In this document: positions 1 through 8,740 of the stretch, piece by piece
How the letters are laid out: the number at the start of each line of letters is the position of its first letter
Position numbering within the stretch: the first letter of the stretch is position 1
NCBI GenBank assembly: GCA_018669845.1
Contig: JABHSO010000096.1
Coordinates: 1 to 59,931 of the forward strand
Length of the DNA: 59,931 nt
DNA from: Gammaproteobacteria bacterium
GTDB taxonomy: Bacteria; Pseudomonadota; Gammaproteobacteria; GCA-001735895
Direction: 5' to 3'
Translations under genes and position numbers: made by a program
The notes under the pieces: generated by a model
The model's input: only the letters and a program-made list of their open reading frames with translations
Told to the model about the DNA's origin: nothing
The model's database searches: none

Positions 1-49
1 AAACAGGGAAAAGTTTATACCGTAGCCAGGGGTATAAAACAGGCTTAAA

Positions 50-74
50 GTAGGGTGCGCCGCGCGCACCCTAC
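50..74. repeat. GTAGGGTGCGC palindromic repeat, copy 1
   Basis: This is a perfect inverted repeat with 11-bp arms (gtagggtgcgc at 50-60 and its complement at 64-74) around a 3-nt loop. A second arm pair, ataccgtag at 17-25 and its complement at 71-79, encloses it. Related copies lie at 13742-13762 and 28302-28364, so this is a dispersed REP-like family. Its GC content contrasts with the AT-rich surroundings. Confidence 0.8.
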
Positions 75-169
75 GGTATGGGCAATTTGTTCAAATACTT
101 TTATTTGCTGCCCATGCAGTCGTCCCAGCATAAGCACATCCATATGCGACAGCCAAGGATGGCGGAAGT

Positions 170-196
170 GTCGGGAATGCAGGAGCATTTCCCGAC
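170..196. repeat. GCAGGAGC-type stem-loop unit
   Basis: The arms gtcgggaatgc (170-180) and gcatttcccgac (185-196) pair with one bulge around an AGGA loop. Upstream, ggatggc at 157-163 follows an imperfect stem. This layout resembles the GGATGGC...GCAGGAGC dispersed repeats I recall from intergenic regions of marine Gammaproteobacteria. Only one copy is seen here, and the family assignment is from memory. Confidence 0.5.
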
Positions 197-202
197 CCAA
201 AA

Positions 203-230
203 AAAAGGGCAGCTAAATAGCTGCCCTTTT
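203..230. terminator. Bidirectional terminator after the sulfur-globule-like gene
   Basis: A perfect stem, aaaagggcagct paired with agctgccctttt, surrounds a 4-nt loop and is flanked by A and T runs. It therefore works as an intrinsic terminator in both directions. It lies 20 bp past the stop of the minus-strand gene ending at 251. Confidence 0.85.
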
Positions 231-250
231 TAACACAAGTTTAATTAAAC

Positions 251-823
251 TTATTGCGCTGCTGGTGCCGCTGGAGCAGGTGCTTGTTGAGGAGCATATC
301 CCCAGGGAGCGCCTCCCCATGGACCACCACCCCAGCCGCGGTTGTTGTTTCCACCCCAGCCTCGATTTCCGCCCCAGCCACCGTTATTGCCACTACTATT
401 ACCATAGTAATTGCCTCGATAGTCACCACGTCCATCATAGTTTCCAGAGTAGTTTCCACTACCGTAACCATTTCCACGCCAGTCAGTACTGGAATCCATG
501 TCAGCATCTGCATCCAGGTTACCTTTACCACGGCCTTTCATGCTGAAATCAAACGATCCTTCGCCATCACCTGCGCCACGACCACGGCCAGTACCACGAC
601 CCTGTCCACGTCCTGAACCGTCATAGTTACCATAACCGCTGCCATCACCACGACCATTCCAGTTACCATAGCCAGAACCACTTCCGTTACCATTGCCCCA
701 GCTATTATTGTTGTTGCCCCAGCCATTATTATTTCCACCCCATGGGCTTCCCCATTGGGCGCTGGCTGTAGACGCTATTCCTACTGTTGCAGCGATTGCA
801 GCTGCTAATAAAATTTTCTTCAT
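251..823 (-). CDS. Sulfur-globule-type Gly/Asn/Trp-rich exported protein
   Basis: A 190-residue protein with a clean Sec signal peptide (MKKILLAAAIAATVGIASTASA, cut after ASA, about residue 22). The mature part is almost entirely Gly, Asn, Trp, Arg, Tyr and Ser in WGGNN, GYGN and RGRG patterns. A short acidic island (residues 88-115, FDFSMKGRGKG then DADADMD) follows, and the tail is Pro/Ala-rich (APAPAAPAAQ). This composition and order fit the SgpA/B/C structural proteins that coat periplasmic sulfur globules in Allochromatium and related bacteria. The family call is by pattern, and another Gly-rich surface protein is possible. An AGGAG-like site (ggaga at 831-835, complement) precedes the ATG by about 7 nt. 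The gene stands alone, with its own terminator at 203-230. Confidence 0.6.
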   Translation of the reverse strand: MKKILLAAAIAATVGIASTASAQWGSPWGGNNNGWGNNNNSWGNGNGSGSGYGNWNGRGDGSGYGNYDGSGRGQGRGTGRGRGAGDGEGSFDFSMKGRGKGNLDADADMDSSTDWRGNGYGSGNYSGNYDGRGDYRGNYYGNSSGNNGGWGGNRGWGGNNNRGWGGGPWGGAPWGYAPQQAPAPAAPAAQ

Positions 824-1012
824 CTCTCAATCTCCAGGTTTGATGGCTGTACACCACCTTCATATTGTAGTAAAAGCTATTTCATCCAGATCTGACCCAC
901 TATCATTCCTGACAATGAGCTCAAAAGGCTATAAAACAGCCAGCTAACAGCAGATGTTATATATCAATCAATCAGAATATGCAAAATTTACGGCAAATAA
1001 TTATATGTAAAT

Positions 1013-1046
1013 TAAAAAATCTTATACCTCTACCTGATTTAAGATT
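1013..1046 (-). terminator. Candidate terminator downstream of purK
   Basis: On the minus strand, aatctta (1046-1040) can pair with taagatt (1024-1018) across a 15-nt loop. A run of six T follows. It lies just past the purK stop. The stem is short, so this is a weak call. Confidence 0.4.
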
Positions 1047-1059
1047 AAAAAAGCTTCAG

Positions 1060-2181
1060 CTATAAAATATTTCTTATTTTTTTGAGATTAATTTTCGCTA
1101 TTTCTAAATCATTAGATAGAAAATTAATGTGTCCCATTTTTCTGCCTGGCCTGGCTTCCTTTTTCCCATACAGATGCAAATAGGACTTATCAATTTCCAT
1201 CACGGTTTTCCAGTCAGGTACACCAGATTCAGGCCAGATATCGCCTAATAGATTCAGCATTGCAACAGGGGTATGCAATTCACAGTTACCCGACGGAAGA
1301 CCACAAATCATTTTCACCTGTTGCTCAAACTGTGAACTGTAACAGGCATCCAGTGTAAAGTGACCTGAATTATGTGGCCTGGGAGCCATCTCATTAACCA
1401 GCAAATCATCTGAAGTTGAAATGAAAAATTCGACCGCTAGCACGCCACAATAATCCAGTCCATCGGCAATTTTCTTAGCCGCATTTAAAGCCTTATCTGC
1501 CAGAGAGTTTGAAATATCAGCAGGTACTACACTAACGTCTAAAACCCCATTCACATGATCATTTTCTGCTACCGGAAAGAAGAACGTTTCACCCTGCTGG
1601 TCCCTCGATAGCACTACCGACACTTCTTTACGCAAATCAATTTTTTGCTCTAATACACAAACTACTTTTATCTCGGCAAAGGCTTTTTCAACATCCGATA
1701 CATTATTACAAACAACCTGACCTTTTCCGTCATAACCCAGAGTGGCAGTTTTTAAAATGGCAGGAAATTCAAATCCGTCAACTTTGACCAGATCACTTTC
1801 TGATTCAATAGCAATAAATGTTGAAGTCTTTAAACCCAGAGACTGAATATATGTTTTTTCCTTTATTCGATTTTGTGCTACCGCTAAAGATTGAGCTGAT
1901 GGAAACACCGGTTTAGAGCGCGCTAAATATTCAAGAGCTTTTACAGGAATATTTTCAAATTCCGTGGTAATCACGGCGCATTGCTCAACCATATAATCGA
2001 GTGCAGAAGTATCGGTAAATACACTGTTCAGATGTTCGGTGGCCATGCTTCCAGCCGGACTATTCTCATCAGGGTCGAGCACAATTACTTCATAACCCAT
2101 GGTTCTGGCAGCCGTAACAAACATGCGGCCTAGCTGACCACCACCCAGAATTCCCAGAGTTGCAGGAGGAAGAATAGACAT
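1060..2181 (-). CDS. purK: N5-carboxyaminoimidazole ribonucleotide synthase PurK
   Basis: A 373-residue ATP-grasp enzyme. It uses ATP and bicarbonate to convert AIR to N5-CAIR in de novo purine synthesis. The N-terminal nucleotide-binding loop GILGGGQLGRM and the motifs TLGYDGKGQ, EFF and NEMAPRPHNSGH are all typical of PurK. The length is normal for the family (355-380). It is encoded 5 bp after purE, so the pair forms an operon in the usual order purE-purK. The ATG start is consistent with the GGGQLGRM motif lying about 12 residues in. Confidence 0.95.
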   Translation of the reverse strand: MSILPPATLGILGGGQLGRMFVTAARTMGYEVIVLDPDENSPAGSMATEHLNSVFTDTSALDYMVEQCAVITTEFENIPVKALEYLARSKPVFPSAQSLAVAQNRIKEKTYIQSLGLKTSTFIAIESESDLVKVDGFEFPAILKTATLGYDGKGQVVCNNVSDVEKAFAEIKVVCVLEQKIDLRKEVSVVLSRDQQGETFFFPVAENDHVNGVLDVSVVPADISNSLADKALNAAKKIADGLDYCGVLAVEFFISTSDDLLVNEMAPRPHNSGHFTLDACYSSQFEQQVKMICGLPSGNCELHTPVAMLNLLGDIWPESGVPDWKTVMEIDKSYLHLYGKKEARPGRKMGHINFLSNDLEIAKINLKKIRNIL

Positions 2182-2186
2182 ATCGG

Positions 2187-2684
2187 TTAGCCTTTCTTGG
2201 GTGGTAAAACCATGTTTAAAGCACCTTCAGTTTGAGAAGCGCGGAAATCGTTAAGTTGCGCTTCAATAGTTTTATTTTCAAGTGCCAGCAAGGAGACAGC
2301 AAATAGCGCCGCATTTATTGCACCCGCTTCACCGATCGCAAATGTGGCAACAGGAATACCCTTTGGCATTTGTACTATCGACAGTAGACTATCCTGCCCT
2401 TTTAAGTAGCGAGACGGGACCGGTACGCCTAAAACCGGTACGTTAGTATTTGCTGCCAGCATACCCGGCAAATGAGCAGCACCGCCTGCACCGGCAATAA
2501 TACAGACTAAACCTTGTTCGCGAGCCGATTTGCCAAATTCAGCTAACAAATCAGGTGTACGATGAGCCGACACGACTTTTGCAACATATGGCACATCAAA
2601 CTGTTCCAGTTTTTCAGCTGCTAACTTCATGATTGGCCAATCACTATCACTTCCCATGACAACAGCGACAACAGGTTTAGTCAT
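2187..2684 (-). CDS. purE: N5-CAIR mutase PurE (class I)
   Basis: A 165-residue class I PurE, which moves the carboxylate of N5-CAIR to give CAIR. Family motifs are MGSDSDWP near residue 11, SAHRTPD around residue 40, and [11 protein letters not shown] around residue 66. The length is typical for the single-domain bacterial enzyme. It is the first gene of a purE-purK operon and is divergent from purC across 162 bp. Clustering PurE, PurK and PurC, three consecutive pathway steps, supports the calls. Confidence 0.96.
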   Translation of the reverse strand: MTKPVVAVVMGSDSDWPIMKLAAEKLEQFDVPYVAKVVSAHRTPDLLAEFGKSAREQGLVCIIAGAGGAAHLPGMLAANTNVPVLGVPVPSRYLKGQDSLLSIVQMPKGIPVATFAIGEAGAINAALFAVSLLALENKTIEAQLNDFRASQTEGALNMVLPPKKG

Positions 2685-2810
2685 GATATTCTCCAGTTCA
2701 AATTATAAAAAACCGCGTATTTTACTCTGTTTTTGGATCTAAAATAACCTCTTATTTAAGCTTCATGATTAAATCCGGGTTTAAACAGTTTTAATCGCTT
2801 CTAAAAAGAG

Positions 2811-2816
2811 TAAAAT
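2811..2816 (+). promoter_or_regulatory. Candidate -10 element for purC
   Basis: A taaaat hexamer lies about 30 bp before the purC ATG in the purE/purC divergent spacer. I see no good -35 match and no convincing PurR-type palindrome in the 162-bp spacer. Confidence 0.3.
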
Positions 2817-2846
2817 CCCGACCTTTATCCATCCATATTTACCGGT

Positions 2847-3731
2847 ATGAATCAGGCTGTCCATCAAACAAACTTAAAACATTTTCCTTTAATTGCCAGA
2901 GGTAAAGTTCGCGATATTTATCAAATAGATGATTCTCACTTACTGTTTGTAACAACTGACAGAATTTCTGCTTTTGATGTCATCATGCCCGACCCGGTTC
3001 CGGGAAAAGGTGAAATTCTTACTCAGATATCAAATTTCTGGTTTCATAAATCTAAGCAGTTGATCAATAACCATTTGACCGATGTAACTTTGGCAGACTA
3101 TCTATCAGATGAAGAATTCGAGTTACTGAAAAATCGCTCGATTATCGTCAAAAAACTTAAACCGTTACCGGTGGAAGCTATCGTACGTGGTTACATCATC
3201 GGTTCAGGCTGGAAAGATTATCAGGCTAACGGTGCTATCTGCGGCATAAAGTTACCGACTGGATTACAACTTGCAGAGCAATTACCCGAGGCAATTTACA
3301 CCCCATCATCAAAAGCTGATGTAGGTGATCATGACATTAATATATCCTACGAGGAAACCGTCAACCTGATTGGACGAGAGCTCGCCGAACAGGTACGAGA
3401 CGTTAGTTTATCTCTATACAAAATGGCTGCTGAATATGCCTTAAAACGGGGCATCATCATTGCAGATACGAAATTCGAGTTCGGTCTTGATGAGAATAAC
3501 CAGCTGGTTCTGTCAGATGAAGTATTAACACCGGACTCTTCCCGCTTCTGGCCACTTGATGAATACCAGATTGGTGAAAACCCGGTCAGTTTTGATAAGC
3601 AGTTTATTCGCGATTATCTGGAAACCCTGAACTGGAACAAAACAGCACCCGGACCAACGATACCTGAAGAAGTGATTAAAAAAACACAGCAAAAATACCT
3701 GGAAGCTTTTGACATATTAACTGCGGAATAA
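2847..3731 (+). CDS. purC: SAICAR synthase PurC (long form)
   Basis: A 294-residue phosphoribosylaminoimidazole-succinocarboxamide synthase, which joins aspartate to CAIR with ATP. The start motif GKVRDIYQI, then TTDRISAFDVIMPDPVPGKG, VEAIVRGYIIGSGWKDY, and the C-terminal IADTKFEFG and LTPDSSRFW are family signatures. It is the longer yeast-like form (about 290-305 residues) found in many Gammaproteobacteria, rather than the 237-residue E. coli form. There is no clear ribosome site before the ATG. Its stop is 4 bp from the convergent MMPL gene stop, with no obvious terminator between. Confidence 0.95.
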   Translation: MNQAVHQTNLKHFPLIARGKVRDIYQIDDSHLLFVTTDRISAFDVIMPDPVPGKGEILTQISNFWFHKSKQLINNHLTDVTLADYLSDEEFELLKNRSIIVKKLKPLPVEAIVRGYIIGSGWKDYQANGAICGIKLPTGLQLAEQLPEAIYTPSSKADVGDHDINISYEETVNLIGRELAEQVRDVSLSLYKMAAEYALKRGIIIADTKFEFGLDENNQLVLSDEVLTPDSSRFWPLDEYQIGENPVSFDKQFIRDYLETLNWNKTAPGPTIPEEVIKKTQQKYLEAFDILTAE

Positions 3732-3735
3732 AAGT

Positions 3736-6700
3736 TTAAGCCACTGTAATACGAAAGCTTTTTCTGTTTTCTCTGGATTCAAGCAAACTTTTTTCAAGCC
3801 GTGCGATTGCATCCTGACTTTTATCGGCTGGCAACACTTCGGTCACTGCTGCATTGATTTCTATTTTTGCCTGCCTCGTAATTTCGGCATTCTCAATAGT
3901 GATTTTAATTTTTTCTGCTAATTTGATAGCAGCTGAAGATGTCGTTTTAGGTAGCAACATAATAAAGCTACATTTTTCCCATCGCGCCAGTACATCTGTT
4001 GGTTGAATTATCTGGTGGATAAGCTTTGTTGTATCCATGACTACGGCATCATTAAAATCACTGGCAAGCTCATCATGCAGCGGTTTGATATCAATATCCA
4101 GTAACATCAGCGATATAGATTCAGAAAAATGCCTGCTTCGTTTCACTTCCTGACTGAGCAGTTCACACAGAAAAGGTTTAGTTAAAGCGCCAGTCAACTC
4201 ATCATGCGGACTATCCTTTTCATCAGTAAATTCCGCAATACGTTGACTCAGTATTTTTGCCAGATTTCGGTACAAACGCATTGAAATCCGTGGATGAAAT
4301 CGTCCCAGACGCCGAAGACTTTCCCACTTCATTTCCAGTAACTGAGTTTTCTCATTAGCCGTTACCCTGGCCATTCTGGTTCGTTGAGATAACTGAGCAA
4401 CCTCACCAAACAAATCACCTGCCTTCAACTCAGCTAATGTACGAGTAGAACCATCCGGATCACGATGTGTTGCTGTAGCACTCCCTTCTAACAATACATA
4501 AAACTCTTTACCTGCCAGTCCCTGATCAATAATGACTTCACCGCTTGAAACATGCTTGATTGTTCCTGAAAGAATAGCCCGCTTAATCTGGAAATTTTTC
4601 AATCCATTGAATATCTGACTATTACTTAAAACATCCGCTTTAAGGTTTAACGATAACATATCCCATACTGTCACAAGCTGGGTAAAGGAAAGTAGAACCG
4701 GCGTTAATACAAAAGTAGAAAACATTGCCAGCACCATCACTAATGCACTCAAGGCACCAAAATAAGCAACCGGCTGAAAGCTGGATAACATCAGCGTTGA
4801 AAAGCCCAGAGCCAGAGCAAGAGAAGTCGTTGTAATGGGAGTAGCTTCATGATGGATGGTTTTTCGCAAAGCATCTTCAACATTATAATTCCCACGGGTA
4901 AAAAAGTGGTAACGGCTGAGAAAATGAATTGTATCGTCCACACTGATACCCAGTGCTATTACGGCCACCATTGTCGTGCCTGAGTCTAGAGGTATATTGA
5001 AATAGCCCATTACACCAAATAGAACAATAACTGGAAACACATTAGGAACCAACGCAATCAAACCAGCTCGAATATCAACAAATAAAAGCGAAACCAGGAA
5101 TAGAATAACGCCAATCATCAATATCAAAGATTGAATTTGACCCATCGCCATCGCATCAGCTGCATTATTATTTAATACCGACTCACCCGTAAGAACCAGT
5201 TTCAGCGAAGATCTGAGATCATGTTCAACAAAATGTCTGATTTCCTCAAACTCCTGCTTTAGCTCATTCGATGAACCAATATTATGTCTAACAAGAATCC
5301 TGGCACTGCTGTAGTCAGAATTAACATAACTGCTCACCGCCTCAAACTGCACAAATTCCATATACACACCAACCACTTCATCATCCAGTGGTAATTCTGG
5401 TGAGGATGTTCCTTCCATAACCTGGTTAGTGAGTTTAATGAAATCGGCGAATGACATAGTTTTGTCAAATACCCCTTGCTCAGCAATATATTGCTGAATT
5501 TTTTCAATTTCAGTGAGATAGCGAACTTTCTGGAAAGTGCCTTCTATTGATGAATCAAGAATAATCGAAAACGTTTGCATGCCTGCAAGGCTTGAATGTA
5601 TCTGGTCAGCACGTAACCGGATTTCAGAATCTTCCGCAAAATACGCCAGCGTATTATTATTTACCTGTAGATACTGGGAACCCCAGGCAAAAAAACCGGC
5701 AATCAGCAACATGATAAGTAGAGTGGTTTTTTTCAGTCGAATAACCACCGAGAAAACGGCATTTGCGAAAACCTGGAAAAAGTTTTTACGATTTGTTAAA
5801 CCAATACCTGTACCACCAAATAGGCGCAAATATGCTGGCACAAAAAGGATAGTCACCAAAAAGTTAATGAGCAAGCCAAAAGCAACCAGCCAGCCAAACT
5901 CACGTAATAACTCCAGCTTGTTAACAGTAATCGATAGAAACCCCATGAAGGTCGTGATAAATGCCAGTAAAATGGCCAATCTCTGGTTCACCGGCAATTG
6001 CTGTACTGCTTCATCACGGCTTAGACCCACACGAATACCACTGTGATATTCGGCCATTAAATGCACATCCTCTGTCGAGCCGATAATAATCAGTAACGCC
6101 GGAATAATGGAGGTCAGCACATTCACGGGAATCTCCATATAGGCCATAAATGACAACGTCATCACGATGCTGATAGTGGCTGAAGTCAGTGGTACTACCG
6201 AACAGTTTAGCCTGCCCATGCTAATACCCAACACCACTAACAACACAATCAAAGCAGCAGGGAGAATATATTGCTGATCTAGTTGAATCTGCCTGGAAAT
6301 TTCTTCCCGTACATAAGGCGCACTCATTTGATAAACAGTCGTTAACTCCTGTTTTAACGGGTCAAGCACCTGCTTGATAGCCCCGACCATTTCACTGTCC
6401 CGACCCGGGTAGTGCGCTGTATCATCGATAAACAAGTTTATAGCCATGGTGTGACGATCATCAGACACCAGGTTGCCGGCAACCATTGCATTGGCCAGCG
6501 CATCGTCTATTAACTGATTGACCTGTTTTTCTGTTTGCGGAAATTCCAGTAAAAAAGGTTTGGTTTCAATATACCCTTCTACTTCCTTTACATTAGGAAC
6601 ATTGAACAAGCTGCTACTGCCCTTAACAAATTCCAGTTGTTTTAATTTTTTCAGTGCATTTTTAATTAATAGCAACTTGTCCTGACTAAACAATTGATCA

Positions 6701-6918
6701 TCTGAAAGCACCACAATAATGGCTGACTCTGAACCAAAATCTAACAACGATTTTTGATAAGATAACCAGTCAGGATCTGACTTAACCATTAAACTTTGAG
6801 CAGAAATATCAAATTGCAGGCGTGGCAGTATGGGCGCAACCAAAATGGTAAGAGCAACCAGTAAAAAAATAATTGTCTTCGGGTAGCTGTAAGAAAGATT
6901 CAGCAGCTTTTTAACCAT
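3736..6918 (-). CDS. MMPL/RND-family exporter fused to cNMP-binding and degenerate GGDEF domains
   Basis: A 1060-residue membrane protein. Residues 1-760 are an RND/MMPL-type transporter with two SSD-like repeats: TM at 14-32, a periplasmic loop to about 215, a helix bundle at 215-365, a second loop, and a second bundle at 595-750. The TM4/TM10 motifs are GSTEDVHLMAEY (280-291) and GISVDDTIHFLSRY (657-670). Residues about 775-895 form a cyclic-nucleotide-binding domain with the phosphate-cassette-like GDLFGEVAQLSQRTRMA. Residues about 905-1055 resemble a GGDEF domain (HDELTGALTK, LLDIDIKPLHD). The catalytic loop reads WEKCSF (980-985) where RWGGDEF is expected, so cyclase activity is very unlikely. 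I infer a transporter gated or scaffolded by cytoplasmic nucleotide sensing. The substrate may be lipid or hopanoid-like, as in HpnN relatives, but this is not shown. Confidence 0.85.
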   Translation of the reverse strand: MVKKLLNLSYSYPKTIIFLLVALTILVAPILPRLQFDISAQSLMVKSDPDWLSYQKSLLDFGSESAIIVVLSDDQLFSQDKLLLIKNALKKLKQLEFVKGSSSLFNVPNVKEVEGYIETKPFLLEFPQTEKQVNQLIDDALANAMVAGNLVSDDRHTMAINLFIDDTAHYPGRDSEMVGAIKQVLDPLKQELTTVYQMSAPYVREEISRQIQLDQQYILPAALIVLLVVLGISMGRLNCSVVPLTSATISIVMTLSFMAYMEIPVNVLTSIIPALLIIIGSTEDVHLMAEYHSGIRVGLSRDEAVQQLPVNQRLAILLAFITTFMGFLSITVNKLELLREFGWLVAFGLLINFLVTILFVPAYLRLFGGTGIGLTNRKNFFQVFANAVFSVVIRLKKTTLLIMLLIAGFFAWGSQYLQVNNNTLAYFAEDSEIRLRADQIHSSLAGMQTFSIILDSSIEGTFQKVRYLTEIEKIQQYIAEQGVFDKTMSFADFIKLTNQVMEGTSSPELPLDDEVVGVYMEFVQFEAVSSYVNSDYSSARILVRHNIGSSNELKQEFEEIRHFVEHDLRSSLKLVLTGESVLNNNAADAMAMGQIQSLILMIGVILFLVSLLFVDIRAGLIALVPNVFPVIVLFGVMGYFNIPLDSGTTMVAVIALGISVDDTIHFLSRYHFFTRGNYNVEDALRKTIHHEATPITTTSLALALGFSTLMLSSFQPVAYFGALSALVMVLAMFSTFVLTPVLLSFTQLVTVWDMLSLNLKADVLSNSQIFNGLKNFQIKRAILSGTIKHVSSGEVIIDQGLAGKEFYVLLEGSATATHRDPDGSTRTLAELKAGDLFGEVAQLSQRTRMARVTANEKTQLLEMKWESLRRLGRFHPRISMRLYRNLAKILSQRIAEFTDEKDSPHDELTGALTKPFLCELLSQEVKRSRHFSESISLMLLDIDIKPLHDELASDFNDAVVMDTTKLIHQIIQPTDVLARWEKCSFIMLLPKTTSSAAIKLAEKIKITIENAEITRQAKIEINAAVTEVLPADKSQDAIARLEKSLLESRENRKSFRITVA

Positions 6919-7025
6919 AAATCCAATAACCCTATAAAACCATAACTAACATACATTAGTATAACGATTAATTTCACAATAACAGTATATTAGTTAACAT
7001 TAATATAGCTTGAATGTCAGAATTA

Positions 7026-8219
7026 TCAATTTATAGACTCAAAACTTCCTCTTTGACGCTTTAATCTGAAGATCAACAATGGTTGTACAAATACCAGCAA
7101 TAAACCCAGGCCCACCAGCCAGACAAAATTAACTAACTCACCCTGCTCACCTACGGAAAGAATAAAACTCGAAAAAACAGCTCCTAATGTTGCCGACATG
7201 TGTTGAACCGCAGTCTGCATGGACAGAAACCCGGCTCGCATTTGCGGTGGAGGAATACGACTGGAAATCATCTGGTTTGTCACCCCCCTAAAGTTCATAC
7301 CTGACATAAATAAAATATAAATTACATATGCCGATAACATCAGCAGCCCGGGAATAAATCCAAAAATCATAACCACACAAAGAATAAGCGAACCCAACAG
7401 CGAAACCTTCAGGGCTCCAAGTCGATCGATTAACTTACCAGCCAGTTGCAGTACAAAAAAACTCACAAGGCCACCCACCAGGTATAACTGTCCCATATTT
7501 TCAAGCGGAAAATGAAGATTAAAAACCACATAAGTTGCAATATTGGGGATAAACATAAAGCTGGAAAACATCACCGAGGCAGTCATCAGATACCCTTGCC
7601 AGAATACTCTTTGCTGTAACAATTGATGAAATCGATATCGAACTGGTTTTTCCAGCAACGTTTTTAACGGCACATAACGAACAACCAGAACCAGGGAAAT
7701 CAGCGAAAATACACTTAACACATAAAAAGGGGTTTGCCAGCCATAGGCAGAAGCCAGTTCCAGACCAAAAGGAACACCCACAATAGATGCTACAGAAAAA
7801 GCAGTCATAACAAGCGCTAGCGCACGAGCCCGGTAACCTCCCGGAATCAAATCAGTCACCAGAGCCAGACTTGCCGTTGCTATTAATCCACCAAACACAC
7901 CAGCGACCAGTCTTGCTGCAATCAAACTAGTCAGATCGGTTGAAAAAGCTGCTGATAGTGTAGCAATGGCAAGACCTGTACAGCCCACTATCAATAAATT
8001 TTTACGTGCAAATCGATCAAGAATTACAGCCAGAGTCAGACCCATGATAGCTGCTGAAAAATTATACGCGCCAGCAATCAAACCGACCTTATTCATTGGA
8101 ATATCCAGCATGGTGGCAAATACTGGCCCCATTGGCATCACCATCATAAACTCAACAATATTCACAAACTGAATAAAGAAAACAATCGAAATAACCGTTT
8201 TGTGAGGCATGTTTTTCAT
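7026..8219 (-). CDS. MFS transporter (drug/metabolite efflux type)
   Basis: A 397-residue protein with about 12 hydrophobic helices and the MFS loop 2-3 motif as DRFARKNLL and its repeat LIDRLGALKVS. It has the DHA1-like GAYNFSAAIMG helix and the arrangement of drug:H+ antiporters. It starts 4 bp after the stop of a MarR-family gene, so the two are cotranscribed. MarR proteins commonly repress a neighbouring efflux pump, so export of a toxic small molecule is the likely role. The ligand cannot be read from sequence. An alternative start is three codons in, at 8210. Confidence 0.85.
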   Translation of the reverse strand: MKNMPHKTVISIVFFIQFVNIVEFMMVMPMGPVFATMLDIPMNKVGLIAGAYNFSAAIMGLTLAVILDRFARKNLLIVGCTGLAIATLSAAFSTDLTSLIAARLVAGVFGGLIATASLALVTDLIPGGYRARALALVMTAFSVASIVGVPFGLELASAYGWQTPFYVLSVFSLISLVLVVRYVPLKTLLEKPVRYRFHQLLQQRVFWQGYLMTASVMFSSFMFIPNIATYVVFNLHFPLENMGQLYLVGGLVSFFVLQLAGKLIDRLGALKVSLLGSLILCVVMIFGFIPGLLMLSAYVIYILFMSGMNFRGVTNQMISSRIPPPQMRAGFLSMQTAVQHMSATLGAVFSSFILSVGEQGELVNFVWLVGLGLLLVFVQPLLIFRLKRQRGSFESIN

Positions 8220-8223
8220 TCAA

Positions 8224-8658
8224 TTAAAATCTGATCTTCCCGGCCAGTTTATCCATTACTTCACGCCAGTGAAGTTCAGCTTCAGTGCCCACCTGATCAA
8301 ATATCTCAGCAAAACGTCGACGTTGAGTCCCCGTCAATTCAACTTCAAGTTTATCCCCCAGACCAGTCAGTGCCAGGCGCTTAATCCTCCGATCCTTTTC
8401 ATCAGCCTGTTGATCGATATAACCTTTACTGATTAGGGTTTTCAAAGGTCTGTTCAAGTATTGTTTGGTGACCCCCAGAATTTTTAATAACTCGCTCACA
8501 CTACAATTTTGATTACGCCCGATAAAGTACATAATGCGGTGATGAATACGCGAAAAGCTCAGTTCAGCCAGACGTTGATCGGGTTTATCGACCATCGCCC
8601 GAAAGCCAAAATGCATTGCTTCCAGTGCTTCATTCAGTTGTTGTTCACGTGAACTCAT
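8224..8658 (-). CDS. MarR-family transcriptional regulator
   Basis: A 144-residue winged-helix protein from the ATG at 8658 (a TTG three codons upstream is possible). The recognition region reads NCSVSELLKILGVTKQYLNRPLKTLISKGYI, followed by the MarR wing with the acidic-basic signature ADEKDRRIKRLALT. It is cotranscribed with the downstream MFS pump and divergent from an aminotransferase gene. Two palindromes sharing GTCA(n)TGAC half-sites lie between the divergent starts, one 17 bp upstream of this gene, which suggests autoregulation. No clear ribosome site precedes the ATG. Confidence 0.85.
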   Translation of the reverse strand: MSSREQQLNEALEAMHFGFRAMVDKPDQRLAELSFSRIHHRIMYFIGRNQNCSVSELLKILGVTKQYLNRPLKTLISKGYIDQQADEKDRRIKRLALTGLGDKLEVELTGTQRRRFAEIFDQVGTEAELHWREVMDKLAGKIRF

Positions 8659-8675
8659 AAGATTCAAAATATTAC

Positions 8676-8690
8676 GTCAATAAAGTTGAC
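8676..8690. promoter_or_regulatory. Palindromic operator candidate 1 (MarR)
   Basis: The arms gtcaa (8676-8680) and ttgac (8686-8690) flank a 5-bp spacer in the short divergent region. The half-site is shared with the stronger palindrome at 8716-8740. Its position 17 bp before the marR start fits autorepression. Assignment to this MarR protein is an inference. Confidence 0.5.
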
Positions 8691-8715
8691 ACTATATATA
8701 GATAACGCTCATACT

Positions 8716-8740
8716 AATAGGTCACTTATATTGACCTATT
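8716..8740. promoter_or_regulatory. Palindromic operator candidate 2 (9-bp arms)
   Basis: A perfect inverted repeat with arms aataggtca (8716-8724) and tgacctatt (8732-8740) surrounds a 7-bp spacer. It ends 11 bp before the aminotransferase ATG. Size and symmetry suit a MarR dimer site, and its position would block transcription or initiation of the aminotransferase gene. Confidence 0.65.

Noticed and set aside
241-738. Open frames on both strands across the sulfur-globule-like gene
   Set aside because: They are artefacts of the repetitive Gly/Asn codons of the real gene; only the 251-823 frame has a signal peptide and ribosome site.
2685-2846. Purine riboswitch or PurR operator upstream of purE/purC
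   Set aside because: No purine-aptamer core and no good PurR palindrome could be found by eye.
3736-4200. Active diguanylate cyclase at the end of the MMPL protein
   Set aside because: The GGDEF loop reads WEKCSF, lacking the residues for metal and GTP binding.
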